A stretch of DNA of 8,543 nt from positions 1-8,543 of the forward strand of contig JAKUSY010000107.1 in assembly GCA_022451445.1 (NCBI GenBank). Direction: 5' to 3'. The notes below the pieces were generated by a model. The model was not told the DNA's origin and ran no database searches. It saw nothing but the letters and a program-made list of their open reading frames with translations. Below are positions 1 through 6,344 of the stretch, piece after piece (the stretch's first letter is position 1; each line of letters starts with the position of its first letter). This DNA is from Planctomycetota bacterium (GTDB lineage: Bacteria; Planctomycetota; UBA8108). The position numbers were made by a program, and so were the translations under genes.

Positions 1-2
1 TC

Positions 3-2378
3 TACAAGCGGGAGAAGCCGGTCGGCAATCCCCGTTGGAGGTGGGCTCTCGGCGCGCTGAGGCTGCTGGTGGTGGCGCTGGCATTGTTGATGCTGGCCCG
101 GCCGGTGAGGCAGAAGACGACCTACGAGCGCAGAGACAGCACGCTGGTGCTGCTGGTGGACGATTCGCTCAGCCAGGATATCAAGGACAAGTACTCCGAG
201 CGCGAAATACCGAAGTCCCTGGCCGGGCTTTTCAGGACCCAGGCCGATATCGTCGAGGGAACGACGCGCTACGACCTTGTGCGCAGGCTGGTGCGGGATG
301 AAGAGCTCGGTTTTATCAAGAAGCTGAGAAAGAAGGGAAAGCTCGCGGTCTATACCTTCGGCGGTTCCGTCAATGGCCTCGGGGTATTTTCGAAGCTCCA
401 GGAGGACAAGGACTCTTCCGCCGAGGCTGGCACGCCCGGGGACGATGGGGAGAGCGATGATGAGCTGCTGCCGCCGTATTCGAAGGTTCGCGACGATCCG
501 AGGGTCCAGGAGACCCGGGTTGCCGAGGGGCTCAGGGACTCGGTTTCCGGCGTTCTCGGGCTCGGTTTCGGTAAGCGGCGGGAGAAGGTGTCAGGAGTGA
601 TCCTGTTGAGCGACTTTCAGCAGAACGCCGACACGATCTCGGTGAGCGAGTTCGCCCGGGGACTTGGTGAGCGCAAGATCCCGGTATTCACGGTCGGTGT
701 GGGGAACCCGGATGAACCAAAGGATATCAGGCTCATCAACGTGGACGTCAACGATGTCGTGCTGGTGGATGACGATGTTCCCTTCGACGTCTCGCTGGTG
801 GCCGATGGCTTCGAGGGAGATCGTGTCAGGGTGGATCTGAAGATCGATTCCGTTGTCGAGAGCACCAAGTACGTTGTTCTCGAAGGCGGCGGGAAGCGCC
901 AGGGACTCCGGTTCCGCTACCAGCCGAGAAAGCCCGGCAAGATCACAGCCACCGTGGAGGTGGAGGAGCAGGGCGGCGAGGTCTTCTACGACAACAACTC
1001 GATGTCGCGCAACCTCACCGTACTCGACCAGAAGATCAAGGTGCTCTACGCCGAGTACCTGCCGCGGTGGGAGTATCGCTATCTCAAGAACGCCCTGATC
1101 CGGGACAAGACCATGGAGACGCAGGTCTTCCTGTTCTCGGCGGATCCCGAATTCACCCAGGACTCATCGACCGGGGTGCCGCCGCTGAGAGCCTTTCCTT
1201 CTCAGCGTGATGAGCTGTTCAAGTACCACGTGATCATTCTCGGGGATGTAGATCCCGAACGTCACCTCGGGGCCGAACGCCAGGAATTGCTCAAGGAATT
1301 CGTCGCCTCGGGCGGAGGGGTCATCTTCCTCAGTGGTCCGCATTCAAATCCTTCACGGTACGCGCAGGCCGCTGATCTTTACACCATCCTGCCTGTGCAG
1401 GTAAGTGAGACGGGCGGTCTCGAAGGCCGGGACGCGCCGGTTACCGAGTCCTTCAATGTGAAGCTGAGCGCTGTGGGGCGGGAGCACCCGGTGATGAGGC
1501 TCGACAACGATCCGGAGCGTAACCTCCAGCTGTGGGAGAACGAAGATGGCCGTTTCTACGAACACCTGCCCGGCTTCTTCTGGTTTGCCAGGGCCGGCAG
1601 GGCGAAGGGGAACGCAGTGGTGCTGGCGCGCCACCCCCAGCTGATCCAGCCGCTGAGCAACCCGCCAAAGCCGCTGGTTGTTTTCGCGTTCATGAATTAC
1701 GGCAAGGGAAGGACCTTTTTCAGCGCAGTGGACAACACCTGGCGCTGGCGGGCGGGAGTAGACAATCTCTACTTCTACCGGTTCTGGGGGCAGCTCTGCC
1801 GTTTTGTCGCGGCCGGGCGGTTGCTGGGAAAAACCCCACGCTACAGCATCACCGTGGACAAGGAGGTCTACAGCATCGGGGAGAGCGTCCGGGTCGAGTG
1901 CCAGGTCTATGATGCCAATATGAACCCATCGGAGGATGAGACCATCTCCATCTACCACCAGGAACAGGGTGGAGGGGATGATGATCCGCAGCAGATAGAC
2001 CTGTCCCTGCATCTCCAGGGACAGGGGGTCTACAGGGGGACCATCTCAGCTGGAGCGAGGGGACGGCACGATCTGTGGCTTGGGACTCCCAGCGAGAGGT
2101 TCTCCTTTACCTCCTATACCGTCGAGGTGCCGGCCCTGGAGGCTCGTGACACCCGTCTCAACCGTACACTGGGCCGGCAGATAGCGAAATGGTCCGGTGG
2201 CGCCTACTTTGATTTCAACGAGATCATGAGCGCTGTGGGAAAGATCCAGGGCCTGAGCCAGACCGATGAGGGCCTTGTAGAGGATGACAATCTCTGGGAC
2301 GAGTGGTGGGTCATTGTGCTCATCACCTCGATTCTCGCCATCGAGTGGATCCTGAGAAAGACCGTGCGGCTGGTCTGA
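3..2378 (+). CDS. Membrane VWA / glutamine amidotransferase-like protein (5' partial)
   Basis: The frame is open from the first complete codon at base 3 to a TGA at 2376-2378 (791 visible residues); the true start is upstream. The GTG at base 69 lies inside a membrane helix and is not a start. Visible order: a basic stretch (YKREKP), a TM helix at residues 15-35, a VWA domain with MIDAS residues D53-x-S55-x-S57, a likely T171 and D204 (in LLSDF), beta-sandwich segments at 225-340, then a class I amidotransferase-like domain at about 350-565 opening with PRWEYRYLKNAL. WRWR follows at 580, an Ig-like segment at about 612-705, and a C-terminal TM helix (WWVIVLITSILAIEW) ending in basic residues. 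The positive-inside pattern puts the domains outside the cytoplasm. Such proteins are typically encoded near MoxR ATPase and DUF58 genes, here presumably upstream. The amidotransferase-like part has no cysteine, so catalysis is unlikely. An acidic linker at about 135-158 interrupts the VWA domain. Family assignment is confident; function is unknown. Confidence 0.
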   Translation, partial: YKREKPVGNPRWRWALGALRLLVVALALLMLARPVRQKTTYERRDSTLVLLVDDSLSQDIKDKYSEREIPKSLAGLFRTQADIVEGTTRYDLVRRLVRDEELGFIKKLRKKGKLAVYTFGGSVNGLGVFSKLQEDKDSSAEAGTPGDDGESDDELLPPYSKVRDDPRVQETRVAEGLRDSVSGVLGLGFGKRREKVSGVILLSDFQQNADTISVSEFARGLGERKIPVFTVGVGNPDEPKDIRLINVDVNDVVLVDDDVPFDVSLVADGFEGDRVRVDLKIDSVVESTKYVVLEGGGKRQGLRFRYQPRKPGKITATVEVEEQGGEVFYDNNSMSRNLTVLDQKIKVLYAEYLPRWEYRYLKNALIRDKTMETQVFLFSADPEFTQDSSTGVPPLRAFPSQRDELFKYHVIILGDVDPERHLGAERQELLKEFVASGGGVIFLSGPHSNPSRYAQAADLYTILPVQVSETGGLEGRDAPVTESFNVKLSAVGREHPVMRLDNDPERNLQLWENEDGRFYEHLPGFFWFARAGRAKGNAVVLARHPQLIQPLSNPPKPLVVFAFMNYGKGRTFFSAVDNTWRWRAGVDNLYFYRFWGQLCRFVAAGRLLGKTPRYSITVDKEVYSIGESVRVECQVYDANMNPSEDETISIYHQEQGGGDDDPQQIDLSLHLQGQGVYRGTISAGARGRHDLWLGTPSERFSFTSYTVEVPALEARDTRLNRTLGRQIAKWSGGAYFDFNEIMSAVGKIQGLSQTDEGLVEDDNLWDEWWVIVLITSILAIEWILRKTVRLV

Positions 2379-2385
2379 GGGACGG

Positions 2386-2448
2386 ATGTGGCTAAAGAAA
2401 AATGGGCGAAGCGTGCAGGCTGAAGATAAGATAAGCAGGGCGGGTTGA
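2386..2448 (+). CDS. Possible 20-codon micro-ORF between the first two genes
   Basis: An ATG at 2386 opens 20 codons (MWLKKNGRSVQAEDKISRAG) ending in TGA at 2446-2448. A GAGG at 2377-2380, overlapping the preceding stop codon, sits five bases before the ATG, which is acceptable ribosome-binding-site spacing. The ORF fills about two thirds of the 92-base gap and could couple translation from the VWA gene toward the propeller gene. The peptide has no recognisable domain, membrane segment or attenuator-like codon run. An ORF this short can easily arise by chance, so it is listed only as a candidate. The rest of the gap is purine-rich, includes a doubled GATAAG, and shows no terminator. Confidence 0.
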   Translation: MWLKKNGRSVQAEDKISRAG

Positions 2449-2470
2449 GCAAACCAGTGGACGAAAAGAA

Positions 2471-5029
2471 ATGACAGCTGCAGAAGATCTGAAGAACAGG
2501 GTATCCAGGGCTGTTGCCGGTTTCCTGCTGCTGCTATGCGCGGCTGGTATCCTGTCGGCTCGCGAGCAGGTTCTCGTCGCCGGTTCCGGGGGCGAGTGGA
2601 CATCCCGCCTGCTTGAGGCGCTGAACGCGGTAGAGGCCGGGAATTACGCCAGGGGCGCCCAGGTGCTCCAGCGGCTGCTCAGCTCTGATGAGGGAGGAAT
2701 GGTGAGGATGCCCGTTGGGGCCGCGGATCTCAGCCAGCTCAAGCTCCGCTTCTCCTCCGATTCCCGCAGACCCGCGCTGGCTCCCGCGGCGCGGCCCGCT
2801 CCCGCGCGGCCCGGCCAGTTCGCCAGGCCGTCGAAATTTTCTTCCACCAGGAGTGAGAAAGAGTGGGGGCGTTATCTCAACGTGTCGAGCGCGGCTGAGA
2901 TGGTCCTCAGGATGCTCCCCGCGCAGGGACGCGCTGAATACAGGAAGCTCTTCGGCGAGGCGGCCGGCAGACTTCTTCGCCAGTACGAAGAGAATGGAGA
3001 TCCCGGGATCATCCGGCAGGTCAGCAGGCTCTATTCTCTCACCGAGCCGGGGTTTTTCGCCCGTGAGCTGGAGGCCGACCTGGCCTTTGAGGCCAGCCGC
3101 TTCGATTCCGCCTGGGTCAGCTACCGGGCCGTACTCGGTGACCGTATCGAGGGCGAGGGGAGCCCCGATGTGCTGCTGCGGCTGATCGAGAAGGCCCTCA
3201 CTTGTCTGAAACTCGCCGGCGCGGACACTCTTTTCGAGCATGAAAAGGAGCGCTGCGGACAGCTGGCCGAATCCGCCGGTGAGCGGACGCTCCAGCGCTA
3301 CCGGGCGCTCCTGGAGAAGCTCGATGGACTCGAGCTGCAGGCGGGGTTGCCGGCAGACGCCGGCAGGGTGCCGGCGAGCTACTGGGGTGGGGAGATTCCA
3401 GGCGGCTCCGCTTCGCCCAGGTTCGGCGCGGGAGGGCTTCCTGACCAGCCCGGCGGCCCCATGGAAGCATCCTGGAAAAGCCTCGACTGGGCGTCGACAG
3501 TCGCCGTTGCTGAGGATATGGACCCGTTGCTGAACAACAGCTTCTTCCGCGGGCCGATGAGCCAGCCGCAGGGGATCGACTACCCCTTTGTGCCCCTGGT
3601 GCGGAGGAATTCCGTCTTCGTTTCGGGTGTCTACAGCATCTACGAGATCGATGGGCGGCCCGGTGTCGGCAAGCTGCTGCGGCAGATAGAGAAGCCGACC
3701 CCGGCGAGCCTGCGCGGGCGCTACCGTGAGCAGAGCGATTCTTCCATCTACACCGTGACCCTGTGGGACAGGAGCAGGGAGGGGGGAGTGGATCGTTTCC
3801 GGGGTCTTGACGAGCTCCCCGGGGAGATCCTGCTCTCGCACTATATTGCCGGTTTTTCCCGCCGCCGCCATTACATGGGCTACGACATAACGGTCAGCAT
3901 ACCGACCCGCTCCCTGGCTGCCTTTGACCGTGGCAGCGGTGACCTGCTCTGGCGCACCGAGGATCTCAGGGCCTCCGTCCAGAAAGATATCTACGGTCCG
4001 AACGAGATTCCCGCGGAGATCAGCTATTCGTCTCCGGTCGTGGTTCGAGATGGACTCGTTTTCGCCGGCGGCTGGAAGCAGGATGGGTATATCAACAGCC
4101 TGGTGAGGGCGCTGGACCTGCGCACCGGCAAGACGGCCTGGGAAGTTCCCATCTCCTCCGCCCAGATGGAGCAGACGATGTTCGGGGAGCTTGGGCGCGA
4201 ACCCTTCGCTTCTTTCCTGCTGGAGGAGGCAGGCGTTCTCTACTATCTCTCTAACCTCGGAGCGGTGGCCGCCATCGAGAGCCGCAGCGGCCGGGTGCTC
4301 TGGGTGACGGCCTACGATTACATCACGCCTCCTGCGACCGTGGGGAGAATACCCCGGATGCGGCATTTGTACTGGGGCCTGAATGCTCCCCTGCTGTTGG
4401 GCAACATTCTCATCGTCGCGCCCCGCGATTCGCAGTACCTGCTGGCTATCGATACCGGCAGGGGACCGGCCGGCAGGGGGAGGGCGGGGGAGATTCGCTG
4501 GGTCTATGACAATTCAGCAGGCGATCTTCGCGACCTGCTTGGAGCCCACCAGGGCAGGCTGTATTTCTCCGGGCCGGATGGGGTCTTCGCTCTCGACATT
4601 TCTTCTCTCGACGCGGCTGGAGATGTGACGGCCAGGCCGCGGGCGCCGAGGCCGTTGAGCAATGCCACGACCCGCAAGCGGCTCGAAGCCCTGCTGGGTT
4701 CCGGGGTGACCGCCGCCGCCGACAATAATATTGACAGGTTGTCACGCCTGCCCGGCCTCTCCCGTATCGGTTCCCCACTGGTATGGAGCACGGGTTCCAT
4801 AGCGGCCCGCGGCCTTCTTACCTCCAGCGGGGTGATCTATGCCGGCAGCGGGCAGCTGCAGGCAGTCGACTTCGAGCTTCGCAAACGCAACATTCTGCTG
4901 CCGAAAGAGGCGGCCGTGAGGAGCGGTCTTTCTCTGGGCGACATGTCTGGAGGCATCTATATCGGGGCGGGGCAGATCATCATTTCTTCCCAGAGGTCCC
5001 TGACAGCCTTCAGCGGGCCGACTTTTTGA
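2471..5029 (+). CDS. Exported PQQ-like beta-propeller protein with helical N-terminal domain
   Basis: 852 residues. ATG 2471 is the first possible start after an in-frame TAA at 2432; only weak purines (AAAAGAA) precede it, with no clear Shine-Dalgarno. A signal peptide is visible: basic residues, the hydrophobic run AGFLLLLCAAGI, and likely cleavage after LSA near residue 30. Residues 40-70 look helical (NAVEAGNYARGAQVLQRLL, repeat-like), 95-118 are a Pro/Ala/Arg linker, and 138-220 form a helical region (EYRKLFGEAAGRLL, then FARELEADLAFEASRFDSA) resembling planctomycete propeller proteins. From about 370 to the end, propeller blades recur: AAFDRGSGDLLWRTED near 483, ALDLRTGKTAWEV at 547, AAIESRSGRVLWV near 600, a GEIRW strand at 673-677, and LQAVDFEL near 796. 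These are PQQ-repeat (BamB/quinoprotein-like) strands. There is no haem CxxCH and no vicinal cysteine pair, so a dehydrogenase is unlikely. A binding or scaffolding role in the envelope is inferred from export and fold only. Confidence 0.
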   Translation: MTAAEDLKNRVSRAVAGFLLLLCAAGILSAREQVLVAGSGGEWTSRLLEALNAVEAGNYARGAQVLQRLLSSDEGGMVRMPVGAADLSQLKLRFSSDSRRPALAPAARPAPARPGQFARPSKFSSTRSEKEWGRYLNVSSAAEMVLRMLPAQGRAEYRKLFGEAAGRLLRQYEENGDPGIIRQVSRLYSLTEPGFFARELEADLAFEASRFDSAWVSYRAVLGDRIEGEGSPDVLLRLIEKALTCLKLAGADTLFEHEKERCGQLAESAGERTLQRYRALLEKLDGLELQAGLPADAGRVPASYWGGEIPGGSASPRFGAGGLPDQPGGPMEASWKSLDWASTVAVAEDMDPLLNNSFFRGPMSQPQGIDYPFVPLVRRNSVFVSGVYSIYEIDGRPGVGKLLRQIEKPTPASLRGRYREQSDSSIYTVTLWDRSREGGVDRFRGLDELPGEILLSHYIAGFSRRRHYMGYDITVSIPTRSLAAFDRGSGDLLWRTEDLRASVQKDIYGPNEIPAEISYSSPVVVRDGLVFAGGWKQDGYINSLVRALDLRTGKTAWEVPISSAQMEQTMFGELGREPFASFLLEEAGVLYYLSNLGAVAAIESRSGRVLWVTAYDYITPPATVGRIPRMRHLYWGLNAPLLLGNILIVAPRDSQYLLAIDTGRGPAGRGRAGEIRWVYDNSAGDLRDLLGAHQGRLYFSGPDGVFALDISSLDAAGDVTARPRAPRPLSNATTRKRLEALLGSGVTAAADNNIDRLSRLPGLSRIGSPLVWSTGSIAARGLLTSSGVIYAGSGQLQAVDFELRKRNILLPKEAAVRSGLSLGDMSGGIYIGAGQIIISSQRSLTAFSGPTF
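2781..2814 (+). repeat. Imperfect GC-rich tandem repeat in the propeller gene linker
   Basis: Two adjacent copies, CTCCCGCGGCGCGGCCCG (2781-2798) and CTCCCGCGCGGCCCGG (2799-2814), differ by a two-base deletion and their last base. They encode the Pro/Ala/Arg-rich linker (LAPAARPAPARPG) between the signal-proximal helices and the main helical region of the propeller protein. This looks like local slippage in a flexible linker with no separate function evident. Confidence 0.
4455..4490 (+). repeat. 15-base in-frame duplication with G-runs in a propeller loop
   Basis: CCGGCAGGGG occurs at 4455-4464 and again at 4470-4479, giving two 15-base units that match at about 12 of 15 positions. In protein this is GRGPA followed by GRGRA (residues 663-672), placed where propeller repeats normally have a short turn (DxxTGxxxW) before the GEIRW strand. 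The same stretch carries G-runs of 4, 5, 3 and 5 on the + strand (4461-4464, 4476-4480, 4482-4484, 4486-4490). The last three are separated by single bases, so a G-quadruplex is conceivable but needs one 11-base loop. Confidence 0.
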
Positions 5030-5041
5030 GCCCAAAAGGGC
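5030..5041 (+). other. Short hairpin directly after the propeller gene stop
   Basis: GCCC-AAAA-GGGC is a perfect 4-bp stem with a 4-base loop, starting on the base after the TGA of the propeller gene. No T-run follows, so it does not qualify as an intrinsic terminator. It could be a weak 3'-end structure or chance. Confidence 0.
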
Positions 5042-5051
5042 GTCTCCATGG

Positions 5052-5099
5052 TTGAAAAGCCTTTATTCGCCTGATTTTACGTATCTTAAGCGGTAGAAT
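5052..5099 (+). promoter_or_regulatory. AT-rich intergenic stretch with weak sigma-70-like elements
   Basis: The middle of the 117-base gap is clearly richer in A+T than the surrounding coding DNA. It contains TTGAAA at 5052-5057 and a good -10-like TAGAAT at 5094-5099. The two are 36 bases apart, too far to pair; the sequence about 17 bases before TAGAAT (CTGATT) is a poor -35. A TATCTT at 5082-5087 is another weak option. Local composition and the gap length favour a promoter for the cyclase-fold gene and the gene after it, but no single pair of boxes is convincing. Confidence 0.
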
Positions 5100-5110
5100 T
5101 CCCGAGGAAG

Positions 5111-5127
5111 CCGCAGACGGGCTGCGG
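5111..5127 (+). other. Hairpin in the leader of the cyclase-fold gene
   Basis: CCGCAG (5111-5116) and CTGCGG (5122-5127) form a perfect 6-bp stem around the loop ACGGG, 19 bases before the ATG at 5147. The 3' arm covers the first two bases of GGAG (5126-5129), the only Shine-Dalgarno-like sequence nearby. That GGAG ends 17 bases before the ATG, farther than usual, so a role in translation control is speculative. Confidence 0.
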
Positions 5128-5146
5128 AGCAGTTCAGATATCCTCG

Positions 5147-6340
5147 ATGGATCGCGCAAGAGTGTTGAAAGAAGCCGGAAACAAGCTCGTCGATTCGCCT
5201 TTTCTACGGGTGGCGCTGGTTCTCATCGCCTGCTGGATGGGGTCTGGGGGGAAGTATCTCGTGGCCCAGGGGGCGAAACCGGAGGCTAAAGGCGCCCGGC
5301 CCGGGACTCCGACTCTCACGATCCCCGCCTCCACCGCCCGGGCGGTGGAAAAAGGCCTCAGCTATCTGGCCATGCATCAGAACCCGGATGGATCCTGGAC
5401 GGACAGGGTCGGCCGGAAGGTGCACATGACCTATCGTGGTACGGTGGCTCCTCATGTCGGGGTGACTGGACTCGCGGGTATCGCCTTTCTTGCCCACGGT
5501 GTTCTTCCCGGCCAGGGCTCTGCCGGCTTTGTCATGAAGAACGGCAGGAAGATCAGCTACTGCGATGTCCTGGAGAAGGCCCTCGAGTACGTGATGAGCC
5601 GCGTGTCGGCGGCCAATGGATTCATCAGCGCCAACGGTTCCCGCATGTACAGCCACGCCTTCGCCACCCTGTTCCTGGCCGAGGTCTATGGGACGGGCTC
5701 CTACCGTGATGCCGAGAAGGTGAGGCGGTCCCTCAAGAACGCTATCCGGCTGATCGTCAACGCCCAGAACGCCGAGGGAGGCTGGCGCTACCGCCCCGGA
5801 GCTCAGGATTCGGACATGTCGATCACGGTCTGCCAGGTGATGGCTCTTCGGGCTGCCCGCAATGCCGGTGTGGAGGTTCCCCTGGGCACCATCCAGGGGG
5901 CCGTGAACTATGTCAATAAGATCTTTGTTCCCGGGGTTGGCGCCTTCACCTACCAGCTGGGGCTCGTGTTCAGGGGAGTGCACAGCCGCTGGACGCCCGC
6001 CCTGACTGCGGCCGGGGTCACCACCCTCTACTCAGCGGGAGAGTACGACGCTTTTCAGATCAACGAGGGGCTGCGTTATATTCTCCGCGAGCGTCCGATG
6101 AGAGGCGAGGCAAGGTATACCTTCGATTATTACTACTTCCAGTACTACGCCGTTCAGGCCGCCTTTCAGAAGGGCGGCACCTATTGGAAGCGTTGGTACG
6201 ATTCGATCCGGCAGGATCTGCTTCTTCTGCAGGAGTCCGATGGCAGGTGGACAGACCTGGTGGGAGCCAATTACGCGACGGCTATGGCCTCCATCATCCT
6301 GCAGTATCCCAACCAGTACCTGCCCATCACGGAAAACTGA
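5147..6340 (+). CDS. Squalene-cyclase-fold (prenyltransferase-like) repeat protein, exported or anchored
   Basis: 397 residues from ATG 5147; the in-frame GTG 5162 and TTG 5165 are alternatives with no better ribosome site. Residues 19-41 (hydrophobic core RVALVLIACWMG, then a small-residue segment) form a signal peptide or N-terminal anchor, followed by a Lys/Ala/Pro/Gly linker. The rest shows alpha/alpha-toroid QW-type repeats: QNPDGSW at 78-84, QNAEGGW at 207-213 followed by DSD (221-223), SITVCQVMALRAARNAGV, and QESDGRW at 362-368 before a tail ending LQYPNQYLPI. This pattern matches the planctomycete prenyltransferase/squalene-oxidase-repeat proteins, which are much shorter than squalene-hopene cyclase (about 630 residues or more). 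The DXDD acid motif of hopene cyclases is absent. A carbohydrate- or lipid-binding or structural role is possible; enzymatic activity is doubtful. In homologues known to me the repeats are often fused to a DUF4159 domain, which is missing here. The next gene begins four bases after its stop, so the two are probably co-translated. Confidence 0.
   Translation: MDRARVLKEAGNKLVDSPFLRVALVLIACWMGSGGKYLVAQGAKPEAKGARPGTPTLTIPASTARAVEKGLSYLAMHQNPDGSWTDRVGRKVHMTYRGTVAPHVGVTGLAGIAFLAHGVLPGQGSAGFVMKNGRKISYCDVLEKALEYVMSRVSAANGFISANGSRMYSHAFATLFLAEVYGTGSYRDAEKVRRSLKNAIRLIVNAQNAEGGWRYRPGAQDSDMSITVCQVMALRAARNAGVEVPLGTIQGAVNYVNKIFVPGVGAFTYQLGLVFRGVHSRWTPALTAAGVTTLYSAGEYDAFQINEGLRYILRERPMRGEARYTFDYYYFQYYAVQAAFQKGGTYWKRWYDSIRQDLLLLQESDGRWTDLVGANYATAMASIILQYPNQYLPITEN
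6331..6336 (+). promoter_or_regulatory. Ribosome-binding site deciding the TTG start of the last gene
   Basis: The purine run GGAAAA lies in the last codons of the cyclase-fold gene, eight bases before the TTG at 6345. The frame upstream of 6345 offers no ATG or GTG, and the next in-frame GTG (6450) lies inside the first membrane helix. The match to Shine-Dalgarno is partial. Confidence 0.
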
Positions 6341-6344
6341 TCCT

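Noticed and set aside
1353..2012. 219-codon minus-strand frame
   Set aside because: It is opposite the conserved amidotransferase-like domain and WRWR region of the VWA protein. No domain or plausible operon context was seen for it.
2534..4366. 610-codon open frame on the minus strand
   Set aside because: It lies opposite the propeller gene, whose signal peptide and blade motifs are clear on the + strand. Its translation is low in recognisable motifs and rich in Arg, Pro, Gly and His, as expected for the antisense of GC-rich coding DNA.
2471..5029. Quinoprotein (PQQ) dehydrogenase
   Set aside because: There is no vicinal cysteine pair and no CxxCH haem site, and the long helical N-terminal region does not fit. 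Only the propeller repeats are shared.
5030..5041. Rho-independent terminator after the propeller gene
   Set aside because: The stem is only 4 bp and no T-run follows.
5204..5983. 259-codon minus-strand frame
   Set aside because: It is antisense to the cyclase-fold gene with its conserved QW motifs; the composition is typical of a shadow frame.
5147..6340. Squalene-hopene cyclase
   Set aside because: Too short, carries an export signal and lacks the DXDD catalytic motif.
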